DNA of 64,000 nucleotides from Ligilactobacillus salivarius DSM 20555 = ATCC 11741 (GTDB lineage Bacteria > Bacillota > Bacilli > Lactobacillales > Lactobacillaceae), in the NCBI RefSeq assembly GCF_001435955.1, contig NZ_AYYT01000007.1, positions 1 through 64,000 on the forward strand, read 5' to 3'. The notes under the pieces were generated by a model, which saw only the letters and a program-made list of their open reading frames with translations, did no database searches and was not told where the DNA came from. The stretch's first letter is position 1. The number at the start of each line of letters is the position of its first letter. Both the position numbers and the translations under genes were made by a program. Below, in pieces: positions 1 to 8,621 of this stretch.

Positions 1-58
1 TTGTCTAACTTTTTTGTTGCACTTCAGAAATCATTTCTAAGTATGCTTTTTTAGTAAT

Positions 59-87
59 TTGAGAAATTATGATATATTAATTGTAAT
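59..87 (+). promoter_or_regulatory. promoter of ktrB-ktrA
   Basis: A -35-like TTGAGA (59-64) and a -10-like TGTAAT (82-87) are separated by 17 nt, each one mismatch from consensus. It lies about 40 nt before the ktrB start. No repressor site is evident. Confidence 0.5.
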
Positions 88-124
88 GTTATGATTTTTA
101 TTTTATAGAGAATAAGGGATTAAT

Positions 125-1513
125 ATGTACGGAAGAAGAAAAATGCGAACGAGGCAGGGCTTGTCTCGAATTCAAATTATTACTTTGAGTTTTCTACTAG
201 CAATAATGATTGGTAGCTTGATTTTAATGTTACCTATTATGAGTGCGAATGGAGAAAGTACAGCTTTTGTTGATGCATTATTTACTGCAACAACAAGTGT
301 CTGTATTACTGGATTAGTAACAGTTACGACAGCAACTCATTGGTCGAGTCTTGGGCATATCGTAATTTTATTGCTAATTCAACTTGGAGGTTTAGGAACA
401 ATAACGCTGATGTCGTTAGCTTTTTTTGCGACTGGCAAGCGAATATCACTACAAAATAGATTATTAATGGCTGATGCTTTTAATCTAGATAATAATAAAG
501 GAATTGTAAACTTTGTAATTCGAGTCATTAAAGAATCGTTGATGATAGAAGGGTTAGGAGCAATAGCTTATTCTATATATTTCATACCACACTTTGGTTT
601 TCTCACAGGAAGTTGGTATTCAATTTTTCATTCAGTGTCTGCTTTTTGTAATGCCGGAATTGACTTATTGGCAGATAATAGTTTAATTGCTTATGCAGGT
701 AATTGGTGGCTGAATATCGTAACAATGCTACTTATTGTTTGTGGGGGTCTAGGTTTTACAGTATGGAATGAATTAATAAAAGGTTTTGTTAATCAGTACC
801 GTTACTACAAAAATGGTAGGGGAAAAAGATTAAAAAATACACTGTCACAACATACTAAGATGGTTTTGACAACAACATTTGCCTTGATATTTGGTGGAGC
901 AATTCTATATTATCTTTTTGAAAGAAGTAATCCTAACACATTAGGTAGTGTTAAAAGTAGTCAGGCAATGTTAGAGGCACTATTCCAATCTGTAACTACT
1001 AGAACAGCTGGTTTTATAACTATTCCTCAAGCAAACTTAACCATTCCATCAGTAATGTTGACAGTATTCTTAATGTTTATTGGTGGGTCTCCAACTGGTA
1101 CAGCTGGTGGGATTAAGACAACTACATTAGCAGTAATATTAGCTGAAGTTAGAGCAACAATAAAGGGTGAGCCAGAAGCAATTTGTTTCAAACGCCAAGT
1201 GCCACGTCAAACAACTAGAAAGGCAATTGCAATTACACTGATTAGTGTTGCAGCAAGTGTTTTAGCGGTGTTACTAATGTATTTTATCCAACCTGGAGAT
1301 ATGACAGATAATGTCTTTGAAGTTTATAGTGCTTTAGGAACGGTGGGTATAAGTCGTGATTTAACCCCACATTTAACAACAGCTGCGAAATATTTAATCA
1401 TAGTTTGCATGTACTTAGGTAGAGTAGGACCAATCTCTATTTTATTAGCATTAATGAGAAGAAAACATCATGCAAATCTTAAGTATGCCCCGGGAAATAT
1501 TCGAGTAGGTTAA
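125..1513 (+). CDS. ktrB: KtrB/TrkH-type potassium uptake membrane subunit
   Basis: Membrane subunit that forms the K+ pathway of a Ktr system, partnered by the cytoplasmic KtrA encoded 20 nt downstream. The 462 residues are typical of KtrB. The four P-loop repeats of the SKT superfamily are visible: TATTSVCITG (54-63), SVSAFCNAG (170-178), SVTTRTAGF (289-297) and SALGTVGIS (402-410), each with the central filter glycine and separated by hydrophobic helices. A basic N-terminus precedes the first membrane segment. An internal ATG six codons downstream (143) follows a purine-rich stretch and is an alternative start. Family assignment is firm; the ion (K+, sometimes Na+-coupled) is inferred from the family. 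Confidence 0.93.
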   Translation: MYGRRKMRTRQGLSRIQIITLSFLLAIMIGSLILMLPIMSANGESTAFVDALFTATTSVCITGLVTVTTATHWSSLGHIVILLLIQLGGLGTITLMSLAFFATGKRISLQNRLLMADAFNLDNNKGIVNFVIRVIKESLMIEGLGAIAYSIYFIPHFGFLTGSWYSIFHSVSAFCNAGIDLLADNSLIAYAGNWWLNIVTMLLIVCGGLGFTVWNELIKGFVNQYRYYKNGRGKRLKNTLSQHTKMVLTTTFALIFGGAILYYLFERSNPNTLGSVKSSQAMLEALFQSVTTRTAGFITIPQANLTIPSVMLTVFLMFIGGSPTGTAGGIKTTTLAVILAEVRATIKGEPEAICFKRQVPRQTTRKAIAITLISVAASVLAVLLMYFIQPGDMTDNVFEVYSALGTVGISRDLTPHLTTAAKYLIIVCMYLGRVGPISILLALMRRKHHANLKYAPGNIRVG

Positions 1514-1532
1514 AAAGAAGGTAGGTAAAAGA

Positions 1533-2171
1533 ATGGACAGATCATATGCAGTTTTCGGTTTAGGAGAATTTGGCCGAAGCGTTTCTTATGAATTAATGGA
1601 AATAGGAGCCGATGTGTTAGCAGTAGACAAGAATGAAAATAAGATCACAGCAATTGCTGATGATGTGACGATGGCTATTTCAATCGATGCATTAAATGAA
1701 ATGGCATATGAGAAACTGGGATTGAATAACATGGATGGTGTAGTTGTTTCAATGTCAGGTAATCTCAGTGCTTCAATCATGGCGATTATAGCGGCTAAAG
1801 ATGCAGGAGTACCTTTAGTAATAGCTAAAGCATCAGATGATACTCAGAGGACGATTTTTAAAAAAGTTGGAGCTGATCGAGTAGTAATTCCTGAACGCGA
1901 TGGTGCGGTGCGAACAGCTCATAATTTAGTTGCGAAAAATTTCCTAGATTACATAGAGCTTTCAGATAAAATTTCAATAATAGAAATAAATGTTAAAGAT
2001 GAATGGTTACATAAACCATTGGCAGAATTAGATTTACGTTCAAAATATGGGCTCAATGTAATTGCGATTAGACGAAATAATGATTTGCAGACAGATATTG
2101 GCCCTAATTTGACTTTTGATAAGGGAGATACAATTCTGGTTGTAACAGATAAACACGATTTAGGATTATAA
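1533..2171 (+). CDS. ktrA: KtrA/TrkA-N potassium uptake regulatory subunit
   Basis: Cytoplasmic RCK protein that forms the nucleotide-binding gating ring on KtrB. The N-terminal Rossmann fold starts FGLGEFGRSV (about residues 8-17, G-x-G-x-x-G) and ends its second strand with an acidic residue (AVDKN), as in NAD/ATP-binding RCK_N domains. A C-terminal TrkA_C domain (about 135-212) ends in DTILVVTDKHDL; in this family that domain often binds c-di-AMP. The length (212 aa) is normal. It follows ktrB directly with its own Shine-Dalgarno (AAGGTAGG), so the pair should be co-transcribed. Confidence 0.93.
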   Translation: MDRSYAVFGLGEFGRSVSYELMEIGADVLAVDKNENKITAIADDVTMAISIDALNEMAYEKLGLNNMDGVVVSMSGNLSASIMAIIAAKDAGVPLVIAKASDDTQRTIFKKVGADRVVIPERDGAVRTAHNLVAKNFLDYIELSDKISIIEINVKDEWLHKPLAELDLRSKYGLNVIAIRRNNDLQTDIGPNLTFDKGDTILVVTDKHDLGL

Positions 2172-2207
2172 GAAAGTCTTAAGATGCACAATTTATAACT
2201 AAGTGTA

Positions 2208-2216
2208 TGTTAAAAT
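2208..2216 (+). promoter_or_regulatory. extended -10 promoter before the metalloprotease gene
   Basis: TG-T-TAAAAT is an extended -10 element (TG at 2208-2209, hexamer 2211-2216). No good -35 is seen. It lies 32 nt before the GTG start, so the gene can be expressed apart from ktrAB. Confidence 0.4.
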
Positions 2217-2247
2217 AGCAGGTAAATTGAGCTAAGGATGGGATAGT

Positions 2248-2901
2248 GTGAAGACCATTTTTCGACTAATAGTAAGGCTAGGAATTATAGCGGTAATTCT
2301 AGTAGGAATACAAAAAGTCTTAACAACACCACGATATTTACAGGCGATAATGCCATATGTAAATCAAGTAGAAGAATTATTAGGAAAAAAGACCAATTAT
2401 ACACTTGAAAGTGGAGAACAGAAGAATAAAGTACAAACAGATAATGTTAAATATGACAATAACCGTTGGCCTAACAATACAGCCACAGTCTATATAGACA
2501 TTGATGATGGTACTTTATACAATGCCTTTGTGTCGGCGATAAAGCAGTGGAATAATACTGGTGCGTTCACCTTTAAGATTGTGAATGATAAGAAAGATGC
2601 GGACATAGTAGGTAAGTTAATGGAAAATGATGATGGAACTGCAGGAACGACAGATACTACAACTGATGAACAAACTAAGCGAATTATTAAAGCTACAGTT
2701 TACTTAAATCGTTATTATCTAGAAAGTGCCACATATGGTTACAGTGAACAACGAATTGTTAATACTGCTGAACATGAATTGGGACATGCGATAGGACTAG
2801 ATCATACAGATGAAGTATCAGTTATGCAGCCAGCAGGATCTTATTATACGATCCAGCCACGCGATGTAGATGTCGTTAAGAAACTATATCAGGAAAATTA
2901 G
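2248..2901 (+). CDS. matrixin-like zinc metalloprotease, membrane-anchored
   Basis: Probable secreted or surface-anchored zinc protease of the M10/metzincin type. Residues 6-24 form one hydrophobic segment that can act as a signal anchor. The zinc site HELGHAIGLDH (176-186) matches HExxHxxGxxH exactly, and a Met-turn (VMQP, Met193) follows, so the catalytic core is intact. The preceding region (about 70-170) holds the fold's strands, including VYIDIDD. At 217 aa it is short for an enzyme of this class and has no obvious propeptide. GTG start at 2248, with GGATGGGATA upstream. Substrate is unknown. Neighbouring K+ uptake and glycosyltransferase genes give no functional clue. Confidence 0.8.
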   Translation: MKTIFRLIVRLGIIAVILVGIQKVLTTPRYLQAIMPYVNQVEELLGKKTNYTLESGEQKNKVQTDNVKYDNNRWPNNTATVYIDIDDGTLYNAFVSAIKQWNNTGAFTFKIVNDKKDADIVGKLMENDDGTAGTTDTTTDEQTKRIIKATVYLNRYYLESATYGYSEQRIVNTAEHELGHAIGLDHTDEVSVMQPAGSYYTIQPRDVDVVKKLYQEN

Positions 2902-2927
2902 AATTAAATTCAGGGGAGAAGATTGGG

Positions 2928-3944
2928 GTGGAAGATTATCTAATTACGATTGTAATACCAATGTATAATGTCGAAAATAGTATTGAAAGACTTATTATTA
3001 GTATTTCGAAAGCATTCAAAGATCAAGAAAGTGTAGTAGAAGTGTTAGCCATAGATGATGGATCTACTGATAAAACTGTGAAAATTTTTGAAAACCTCCA
3101 AAAAAAGAATCAGGCATTAGCATTAAAATTAATAAGAAACTCACATGGTGGAGTAAGTAAAGCTAGAAATACAGGGATTAAATATAGTACAGGACAGTAT
3201 GTAACCTTTGTTGATAGTGATGATGAGCTTGCCTTAGTAGATGTAGTTGATTTAAAAGAAAAGCTAGCCCAAAATGCTGAAATAATAATTTTTGATACGG
3301 ATAGAAATGATGTTATAGATCTAAATAAGGATAATAACAGAGCTGAAGTTTTGGCAGAAATTGCGATGTTAGGTAAACATGCAATTAGTACAGGAATACA
3401 GGACAAAATATATTTACGCTCATTTTTAATTGAAAATAAGATAGCTTTTAATGATAAGCTACGAGTAGGAGAAGATACATTATTTGTTTTTGATGCAGTA
3501 TCATTGGCAAATAAAGTAGTAGAAACAAATAGTAAATTTTATGTAGTCCATGATTCTAGCTCAGTACATTTATTCAATGAATATAATGTAACTAATGAAT
3601 TGCTTTTCCGTAAGTATTTGTTAGAAATATTATCCAGACTTGAGTCTAATTCAATAATCGAGAAAATTAAAATACGTTTTGGTATAACTGGGATAATCTT
3701 CTTGATTGAATGCTATTTTGCACCTTTAGTGAGAACTGGACGTTTGACTTATACAGAAGCTAAAGTAAAATTAGAAGATATTGTACGTGAAGGACAGTAT
3801 GAAGGTTTTGATAGTAATATTTTTGATAAAGCACTATCTAAGCGTGGGAAAATTTTCAGAAGATTAATTAATAAGGGAATGTTTAAAACGGTAATTTTCT
3901 TGTTAAATACTGAAGATAGGATAAAAGGAATTAATCGAATATAA
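2928..3944 (+). CDS. family 2 glycosyltransferase
   Basis: GT-A fold transferase that probably adds a sugar to a surface polysaccharide or glycoprotein. The N-terminal domain (about 1-120) has the GT2 pattern: ITIVIPMYNVE at the first strand, DDGSTDKT as the nucleotide-sugar site, and the metal-binding VDSDDE (DxD-like). The C-terminal 200 residues are less conserved and include a hydrophobic stretch near 250-265, suggesting membrane association. GTG start with a strong AGGGGAG ribosome site 8 nt upstream; the gene follows the metalloprotease by 26 nt and probably shares its transcript. Donor and acceptor cannot be told from the sequence. Confidence 0.85.
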   Translation: MEDYLITIVIPMYNVENSIERLIISISKAFKDQESVVEVLAIDDGSTDKTVKIFENLQKKNQALALKLIRNSHGGVSKARNTGIKYSTGQYVTFVDSDDELALVDVVDLKEKLAQNAEIIIFDTDRNDVIDLNKDNNRAEVLAEIAMLGKHAISTGIQDKIYLRSFLIENKIAFNDKLRVGEDTLFVFDAVSLANKVVETNSKFYVVHDSSSVHLFNEYNVTNELLFRKYLLEILSRLESNSIIEKIKIRFGITGIIFLIECYFAPLVRTGRLTYTEAKVKLEDIVREGQYEGFDSNIFDKALSKRGKIFRRLINKGMFKTVIFLLNTEDRIKGINRI

Positions 3945-3952
3945 AAGTAAAA

Positions 3953-3997
3953 ATTGCTAGAGATCATTATTAAAACGATCTTTAGCAATCTTTTTAT
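3953..3997 (+). terminator. terminator after the glycosyltransferase gene
   Basis: ATTGCTAGAGATC pairs with GATCTTTAGCAAT (13 bp, one G-U) across an 11-nt loop, followed by TCTTTTTATT. Confidence 0.88.
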
Positions 3998-4021
3998 TAT
4001 TGAGAAATTATTTAATTTTCT

Positions 4022-4294
4022 TTACAAAAATCGATATTCTTCTAGAGAATCAAACCAGTCATAACGTAGTAATTGTTTTAACTTCTTATTTACTGGAATC
4101 CAAATACCACTACGTAAAATATCAATCATAGTTTTTAAGAAGAGTTTATCTTTGATAGTACTTTTCGGCCTATCAACAGTGATAATCTCATTATCTTCGG
4201 TTTTTAAAGTAATTGTTTTATTATTAACTTTTATAACTTGTGCAGGGACTATATCATTTTCATTAATTTTAACTTCTACATTTTTTTCATTCAT
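4022..4294 (-). CDS. hypothetical small protein, 90 aa
   Basis: I do not recognise this protein. It is charged and soluble-looking, with alternating short strands in the first 45 residues (KVNNKTITLKT, EIITVDRPKS) that could form a small beta-barrel, and a C-terminal half rich in Leu and aromatic residues ending DWFDSLEEYRFL. A promoter-like TTTACT-17-TATAAG sits upstream on the minus strand (around 4352-4380), which argues for a real gene. It lies alone between convergent and divergent plus-strand units. The ribosome site is weak. Confidence 0.6.
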   Translation of the reverse strand: MNEKNVEVKINENDIVPAQVIKVNNKTITLKTEDNEIITVDRPKSTIKDKLFLKTMIDILRSGIWIPVNKKLKQLLRYDWFDSLEEYRFL

Positions 4295-4442
4295 ATTTTA
4301 ATCAACTCATTTCTAAAAGAAACACTTATCTCTATCAACGATTCTTATATTAACAGAGTGTTATAAAGTAAATGTAAACGATAACTAAAGATTTGTTAAA
4401 ATAATTGACGATATTTTGAAATTTTAGTAGATAAATCTTATT

Positions 4443-4451
4443 TGGTATAAT
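4443..4451 (+). promoter_or_regulatory. extended -10 promoter of the DUF2207 gene
   Basis: TG-G-TATAAT is a consensus extended -10 (TG 4443-4444, hexamer 4446-4451), 30 nt before the start codon. Confidence 0.65.
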
Positions 4452-4480
4452 TAAGGTGTGAAATAGAAAGAGGTGGGATG

Positions 4481-6274
4481 ATGAAAAGGAACATAGTACT
4501 TATTCTTTGTTGCATATTCCTCTCGCTAATAGGAATAAAGAATATTCAAGCTGATGTAAATTATGATGTAAAGGACTATACAGTTAATGTTGATGTTCAA
4601 AAAAATGGATCGTTAATAATTAAAAGACATATTCGCTATGATTTTCCAGATGAAGCACACGGCGTATATTATCGCCAAAATTTGGAAAGTAATCAGCAAA
4701 TAAGTCAAACCCAAGTATGGATTAATGGACAAGAAACTCAACAAAACGATAGCGCAAGAAATAATACATACAAATTAACACGCGATGATAAAGGGTATTT
4801 ATTTAAGGTCTATCATAATGTAGATAATCAAGAAGTAAATTTCACGTATCAATATGTATTAAATAATGCTGTTATTAATTGGAAAGATACAGCTGAATTG
4901 AATTTTAAAGTAATTGGCGATGGCTGGGAAACAGAGTTAAATAATGTAAAAGTGACAATTAAATTGCCAGGACAAGATGTTTCTGATTTGCAAGCTTGGA
5001 GTCATGGACCGTTAACAGGAACGACAAAAGTAGATAAGAAATCAGGGCAGGTAACACTTAGTTTGGCAGAATTACCAGCTAAAAATTTTGTAGAAAGTCA
5101 TATTTTATTTCCAGTAGCTCTTACTCCGGAGAATACTAACGTACGAAATGAAAAGCATAAGGCTGAGGTTCAGAAACAGGAAAAACAACTAGCCTTAGAA
5201 GCTAATCGAAAACGTAAAGCGCAGGAAAGAAAAGATAGACTTTGGGCTGGAGCGATGTTTGTGGTAATCTGTGTGGGATCTTTTGGAAGTATCTTGTATA
5301 ATTTGATGCCACTAAAGGAGAAGACTTACCGTCCATTATCAGTTAAGAACGCCCCTCATGTGTTCGAGCTACCAAATTATGAAGCTGCAGTAGCGCAAAG
5401 TTTATTTAGAGATACAGATCCTGATAACAAGGCGTTAAGTGCTTATTTACTAGAATTATCAGTAAAAAGAGTAATAAAAATTGAACCAATTCCAAATAAA
5501 AAGAAAGACTATCTTTTAACCTTACTGGATGAAACAGCGTTATCCAATAATGAAATATTAGAATTATTGTTTAACAAAATAGGTGATACCAAGCAGGTAA
5601 GTATGAAACAAATAAAGAAATACGGTAAGAAAAAGCATGAACATATGAATGTTGTAAATGCGTATAAGGCTTGGCAGAAATCAGTTAGAGATGAAGCTAA
5701 CAAACTAGGATGGGTTTCGAATAATGCAAAATCAGCTATGATTAGAAGAGCAATCATTTCTGGTATTTTGATGTTAATATTAATCGTGGGACTCATTATC
5801 ACTGATAATTCAGCTGCTCTATGGGTTATGGGGGTAAGCTTAGTGCTACTAGTGGCCTCAATTCTATACTTTATAATGAAAGATTCAATTTATACCAAAA
5901 CAGGTGCAGCTGGAATGACGGAGCTGCGAGGCTTTTATCGTATGATGAATGATATTGGTAGATTTAATCTTAAAGAAGTTGGTGACATTGTTTTATGGGA
6001 AGGATTGTTACCATATGCAGTTGCTTTAGGATTATCTAAAAAAGTATCTAAAGCCTTAATTGATAACTTTACAAGTGAAGAACTGCAAAATAGTAATTTC
6101 ATTTACTACTATCCATTTATCTATCATAATGGAATTGCTAATTTTAGTAATGATTTTAATAGTAGCTTTACCAGAGGAATGGGAAATTATTCCTCATCAT
6201 CAGGCGGATCCGGTGGTTTTTCTGGCGGTAGTTCTGGTGGATTTGGTGGCGGCTCTGGTGGTGGAGCATTTTAG
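4481..6274 (+). CDS. DUF2207 domain membrane protein
   Basis: Predicted membrane protein of the DUF2207 family; molecular role unknown. A signal peptide (about 1-24, ending IQADV) leads to an extracytoplasmic beta-rich domain (about 25-215) typical of the family (YDVKDYTVNVDVQKNG, IRYDFPDEAHGVYYR). A membrane helix near 255-275, a cytoplasmic region, then a helix pair near 420-465 follow. The C-terminus is a Ser/Gly-rich tail (FSGGSSGGFGGGSGGGAF), a hallmark of these proteins. Two ATGs are adjacent (4478 and 4481); AGGTGG sits only 1-2 nt before the first, so the second is the better start. Monocistronic: promoter before, terminator after. Confidence 0.85.
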   Translation: MKRNIVLILCCIFLSLIGIKNIQADVNYDVKDYTVNVDVQKNGSLIIKRHIRYDFPDEAHGVYYRQNLESNQQISQTQVWINGQETQQNDSARNNTYKLTRDDKGYLFKVYHNVDNQEVNFTYQYVLNNAVINWKDTAELNFKVIGDGWETELNNVKVTIKLPGQDVSDLQAWSHGPLTGTTKVDKKSGQVTLSLAELPAKNFVESHILFPVALTPENTNVRNEKHKAEVQKQEKQLALEANRKRKAQERKDRLWAGAMFVVICVGSFGSILYNLMPLKEKTYRPLSVKNAPHVFELPNYEAAVAQSLFRDTDPDNKALSAYLLELSVKRVIKIEPIPNKKKDYLLTLLDETALSNNEILELLFNKIGDTKQVSMKQIKKYGKKKHEHMNVVNAYKAWQKSVRDEANKLGWVSNNAKSAMIRRAIISGILMLILIVGLIITDNSAALWVMGVSLVLLVASILYFIMKDSIYTKTGAAGMTELRGFYRMMNDIGRFNLKEVGDIVLWEGLLPYAVALGLSKKVSKALIDNFTSEELQNSNFIYYYPFIYHNGIANFSNDFNSSFTRGMGNYSSSSGGSGGFSGGSSGGFGGGSGGGAF

Positions 6275-6278
6275 AATG

Positions 6279-6312
6279 AATCTCAGTAGGAAACTACTGG
6301 GATTTTTATTTT
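6279..6312 (+). terminator. terminator after the DUF2207 gene
   Basis: AATCTCAGTAG/CTACTGGGATT stem (11 bp, one G-U) with a GAAA tetraloop, followed by TTTATTTTTG. Confidence 0.85.
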
Positions 6313-6319
6313 TGTGTTT

Positions 6320-6353
6320 ATTGTTAACTTAATTATAAAAATGGGTTAACAAT
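6320..6353 (+). promoter_or_regulatory. BirA-type biotin operator
   Basis: ATTGTTAAC (6320-6328) and GTTAACAAT (6345-6353) form a perfect 9-bp inverted repeat separated by 16 nt, the architecture of BirA operators (TTGTTAACC-N14-16-GGTTAACAA). The right half overlaps the -35 box of the bioY promoter, so bound BirA-biotinyl-AMP would block RNA polymerase. BirA itself is not in the window. Confidence 0.85.
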
Positions 6354-6374
6354 TATTGGAGTATAGGGTATAAT
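6346..6374 (+). promoter_or_regulatory. bioY promoter
   Basis: -35 TTAACA (6346-6351), 17-nt spacer, -10 TATAAT (6369-6374). The -35 lies inside the BirA operator. Confidence 0.85.
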
Positions 6375-6410
6375 ATCTATATGTTTTGAATTAGAAAGTG
6401 AGGAAGAGCA

Positions 6411-6947
6411 TTGAAAACAAAAAATGTAGCATTAATTGCGATGATGACAGCAATTATTATTGTATTAGGATTTGTACCACCAATTCCTTTGGGCTTTATT
6501 CCTGTTCCATTAGTTTTACAAAACATGGGAATAATGTTAGCTGGGGCTATTTTAGGCTCTAAGCGTGGATTTTTATCAGTTATTATTTTCTTACTACTCG
6601 TAGCAGTTGGATTACCATTAATGACAGGTGGTAGAGGTGGAGTTGCAGTCTTTGTTGGAGCAACCGCTGGCTATATCTATGCTTATCCATTCGCAGCAGC
6701 ATTAATAGGTTATGGATTAAAGAAATTTTCGCATTCAAATTTCTGGTTAGAACTTTTAATTGTTTGGGTAGTAGGTGTCATTTTTATAGATGTTTTAGGA
6801 ACAATAGGGTTAACAGCTATAGCTCACATGCCATTTATGAAAGCATTGATATCTAACTTAGTATTTATTCCTGGTGATACAATTAAAGCTTTAGTTGTAG
6901 TACTAATTTATAGAAGATTGAAAAAGATGAATATTGTTGAAGCCTAG
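6411..6947 (+). CDS. bioY: BioY biotin transporter substrate-binding (S) component
   Basis: Integral membrane S component of a biotin ECF transporter. The 178 residues form about six hydrophobic segments. The N-terminus has the BioY pattern IPPIPLGFIPVPLVLQNMG (about residues 24-42), and the central loop LPLMTGGRGGVAVFVGATAGYIYAYP is characteristic. No ecfA/ecfT genes are adjacent, so it would share an energising module encoded elsewhere, as is usual in lactobacilli. TTG start at 6411 with GTGAGGAAGAG upstream. Regulation by biotin is strongly suggested by the BirA-type operator overlapping the promoter. Monocistronic. Confidence 0.93.
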   Translation: MKTKNVALIAMMTAIIIVLGFVPPIPLGFIPVPLVLQNMGIMLAGAILGSKRGFLSVIIFLLLVAVGLPLMTGGRGGVAVFVGATAGYIYAYPFAAALIGYGLKKFSHSNFWLELLIVWVVGVIFIDVLGTIGLTAIAHMPFMKALISNLVFIPGDTIKALVVVLIYRRLKKMNIVEA

Positions 6948-6954
6948 AAAAAAA

Positions 6955-6984
6955 CCATCTGAATGATTTTCAGATGGCTTTTTC
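6955..6984. terminator. bidirectional terminator between bioY and the MFS gene
   Basis: CCATCTGAA/TTCAGATGG hairpin flanked by an A-run on the left and CTTTTTCTT on the right, so it can serve both convergent genes. Confidence 0.88.
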
Positions 6985-8421
6985 TTAATGTAATTCGATA
7001 TCTTGACTCTTGTTTTTACCTTTAATTGTTAAAGCTAAGAGTAAACCAACAATTGTTAGAAAAGCAGTGAAGTAGAATCCAAAATGAACCCCAGAAGTAA
7101 AGGAAATAGCTTTATTAGAGCTATGTGAAACTGCTTCACCGATACCTAAAAGACTAGTAGCAATTGCAGTAGCGATCGCACCAACAATTTGTTGAAGTGT
7201 ATTCATGATAGTTGAACCATCAGCTGATTCAGGACCTTGTAAAGCATTAAGTCCATGAGTTTGTGATGGTGACATAGCAAGTGGACAACCAATCATTAAG
7301 ATAATGTGGGCTGTGATAACGTAAGCAACTGAAGATTTTTCAGATGCAAAAATGAACATGATTGATCCGAGTAATGCTATGAAAAATCCGATAGTAGCAG
7401 GAATTTTAGCACCAATACTATCATATAAACGACCAGAAATTGCGGAAACCAAAGCGTTAATAATACCACCTGGAAGCATGATGATACCTGTCATAGCAAC
7501 TGGAAGTAACATCGCATTTTGGATGAACTGTGGTAATAAGTACATAGATGATAAGATAATTCCAAAGTCAATCATGACTAAGAACGCACCAGTTCTAAAG
7601 TTAACTTTACTGAAAACGCGTAGATTTAATACAGGATTTTCAAGTTTTAATTGACGACGAGCATATAAAACTAAAACGATGATCGCAACTAAAATAAGAC
7701 CTAAAACTTTAAATGAAGCCCAACCAGATTCACTAGCAAAACTTACACCGGCAACAAGAGATGAAAATCCGATAATTGAACCTAAAACAGAAAGAACATC
7801 AACATGTGGTCGAGTAATCTTATTAACATTTTTAAGTGTGAAAATCGCAAATAATAGACCAATAACTAATAAAACTGTAAAGATAAAGAAGATATCTCTC
7901 CAAGATAAAGCTCCTAAAATGATACCAGTAATAGTAGGTCCAATTGCTGGAGCAAACATAATAACTAAGGCGTTAACCCCCATTACCGCACCTAGTTTTT
8001 GTGGTGGGAAGATTAACATAGCGACAGTAAACATTAAAGGTAGAATTAAACCAGTTCCGATACCTTGAATTAAACGTCCAATTAATAAAACAGTAAAACT
8101 ATTTGCAAAACCTGAAATTAGGGCACCAATTGCGAAATCAGCTAAAGCAAAAATAACAATTTGACGAGTAGTAAACCACTTAGAAATAAGGCTTAAAAAT
8201 GGTAAAACAATCCCAATAACTAACATATATCCTGTTACTAACCATTGTAGTGAACTAGGTTCAACATTAAAAACCTTACCTAAAGTTGGAAGGGCGATGT
8301 TTAATGATGTTTCACTTAACATACCAACAAAAGCCCCAATTAACATACTAGTCATCGCAAGCCAGGGATGTTTAACATCTACTTGCGCAGATAATTGTTG
8401 TGAAATTTTCTCTTTCTCCAA
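6985..8421 (-). CDS. MFS drug:H+ antiporter, DHA2 (EmrB/QacA/LmrB) family
   Basis: Proton-coupled exporter of the 14-helix DHA2 group. The 478 residues open with a hydrophilic stretch and then GAFVGMLSETSLNIALPTLG, the usual helix-1 motif (D/E-x-S-x-x-N-x-A-x-P). LIGRLIQGIGTGLILP matches motif B in helix 4 and the helix-5 region AFAPAIGPTITG matches antiporter motif C. A ribosome site GGAGG lies before the ATG. The substrate cannot be read from the sequence; similar proteins export lincosamides, dyes or bile-type compounds. A short perfect palindrome just upstream suggests local repression. A second paralogue is encoded at 13185-14663. Confidence 0.88.
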   Translation of the reverse strand: MEKEKISQQLSAQVDVKHPWLAMTSMLIGAFVGMLSETSLNIALPTLGKVFNVEPSSLQWLVTGYMLVIGIVLPFLSLISKWFTTRQIVIFALADFAIGALISGFANSFTVLLIGRLIQGIGTGLILPLMFTVAMLIFPPQKLGAVMGVNALVIMFAPAIGPTITGIILGALSWRDIFFIFTVLLVIGLLFAIFTLKNVNKITRPHVDVLSVLGSIIGFSSLVAGVSFASESGWASFKVLGLILVAIIVLVLYARRQLKLENPVLNLRVFSKVNFRTGAFLVMIDFGIILSSMYLLPQFIQNAMLLPVAMTGIIMLPGGIINALVSAISGRLYDSIGAKIPATIGFFIALLGSIMFIFASEKSSVAYVITAHIILMIGCPLAMSPSQTHGLNALQGPESADGSTIMNTLQQIVGAIATAIATSLLGIGEAVSHSSNKAISFTSGVHFGFYFTAFLTIVGLLLALTIKGKNKSQDIELH

Positions 8422-8448
8422 AAAATTTTCCTCCTTAATATTTTCTTA

Positions 8449-8470
8449 AACAGTAAGACTGTTGATTATA
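8449..8470 (-). promoter_or_regulatory. palindromic operator and -10 of the MFS gene
   Basis: AACAGT-AAG-ACTGTT (8449-8463) is a perfect 6-bp inverted repeat directly downstream of a minus-strand -10 TATAAT (complement at 8465-8470). The placement suits a TetR- or MarR-type repressor; the regulator is not encoded nearby. Confidence 0.45.
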
Positions 8471-8575
8471 TTAACAGAAAAAATTTTTCTTCGTAAGTTA
8501 GATTTTGATTAAAAATGAAAATATAAGTATATATTATGAAACAGTATGAAAATTCAATCTGAAATAGACTTATTG

Positions 8576-8581
8576 TATAAT
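8576..8581 (+). promoter_or_regulatory. -10 element of the dacA promoter
   Basis: TATAAT at 8576-8581 lies 40 nt before the GTG start; the hexamer 17 nt upstream (TTCAAT) is a poor -35. Confidence 0.4.
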
Positions 8582-8621
8582 AGTACTATTATTTCAATGT
8601 AAATATGGAAAGGAAAAAATA

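Noticed and set aside
7352-8068. Plus-strand open frames opposite the MFS exporter gene
   Set aside because: They are antisense shadows of a strongly conserved transporter frame and have no ribosome sites or domains.
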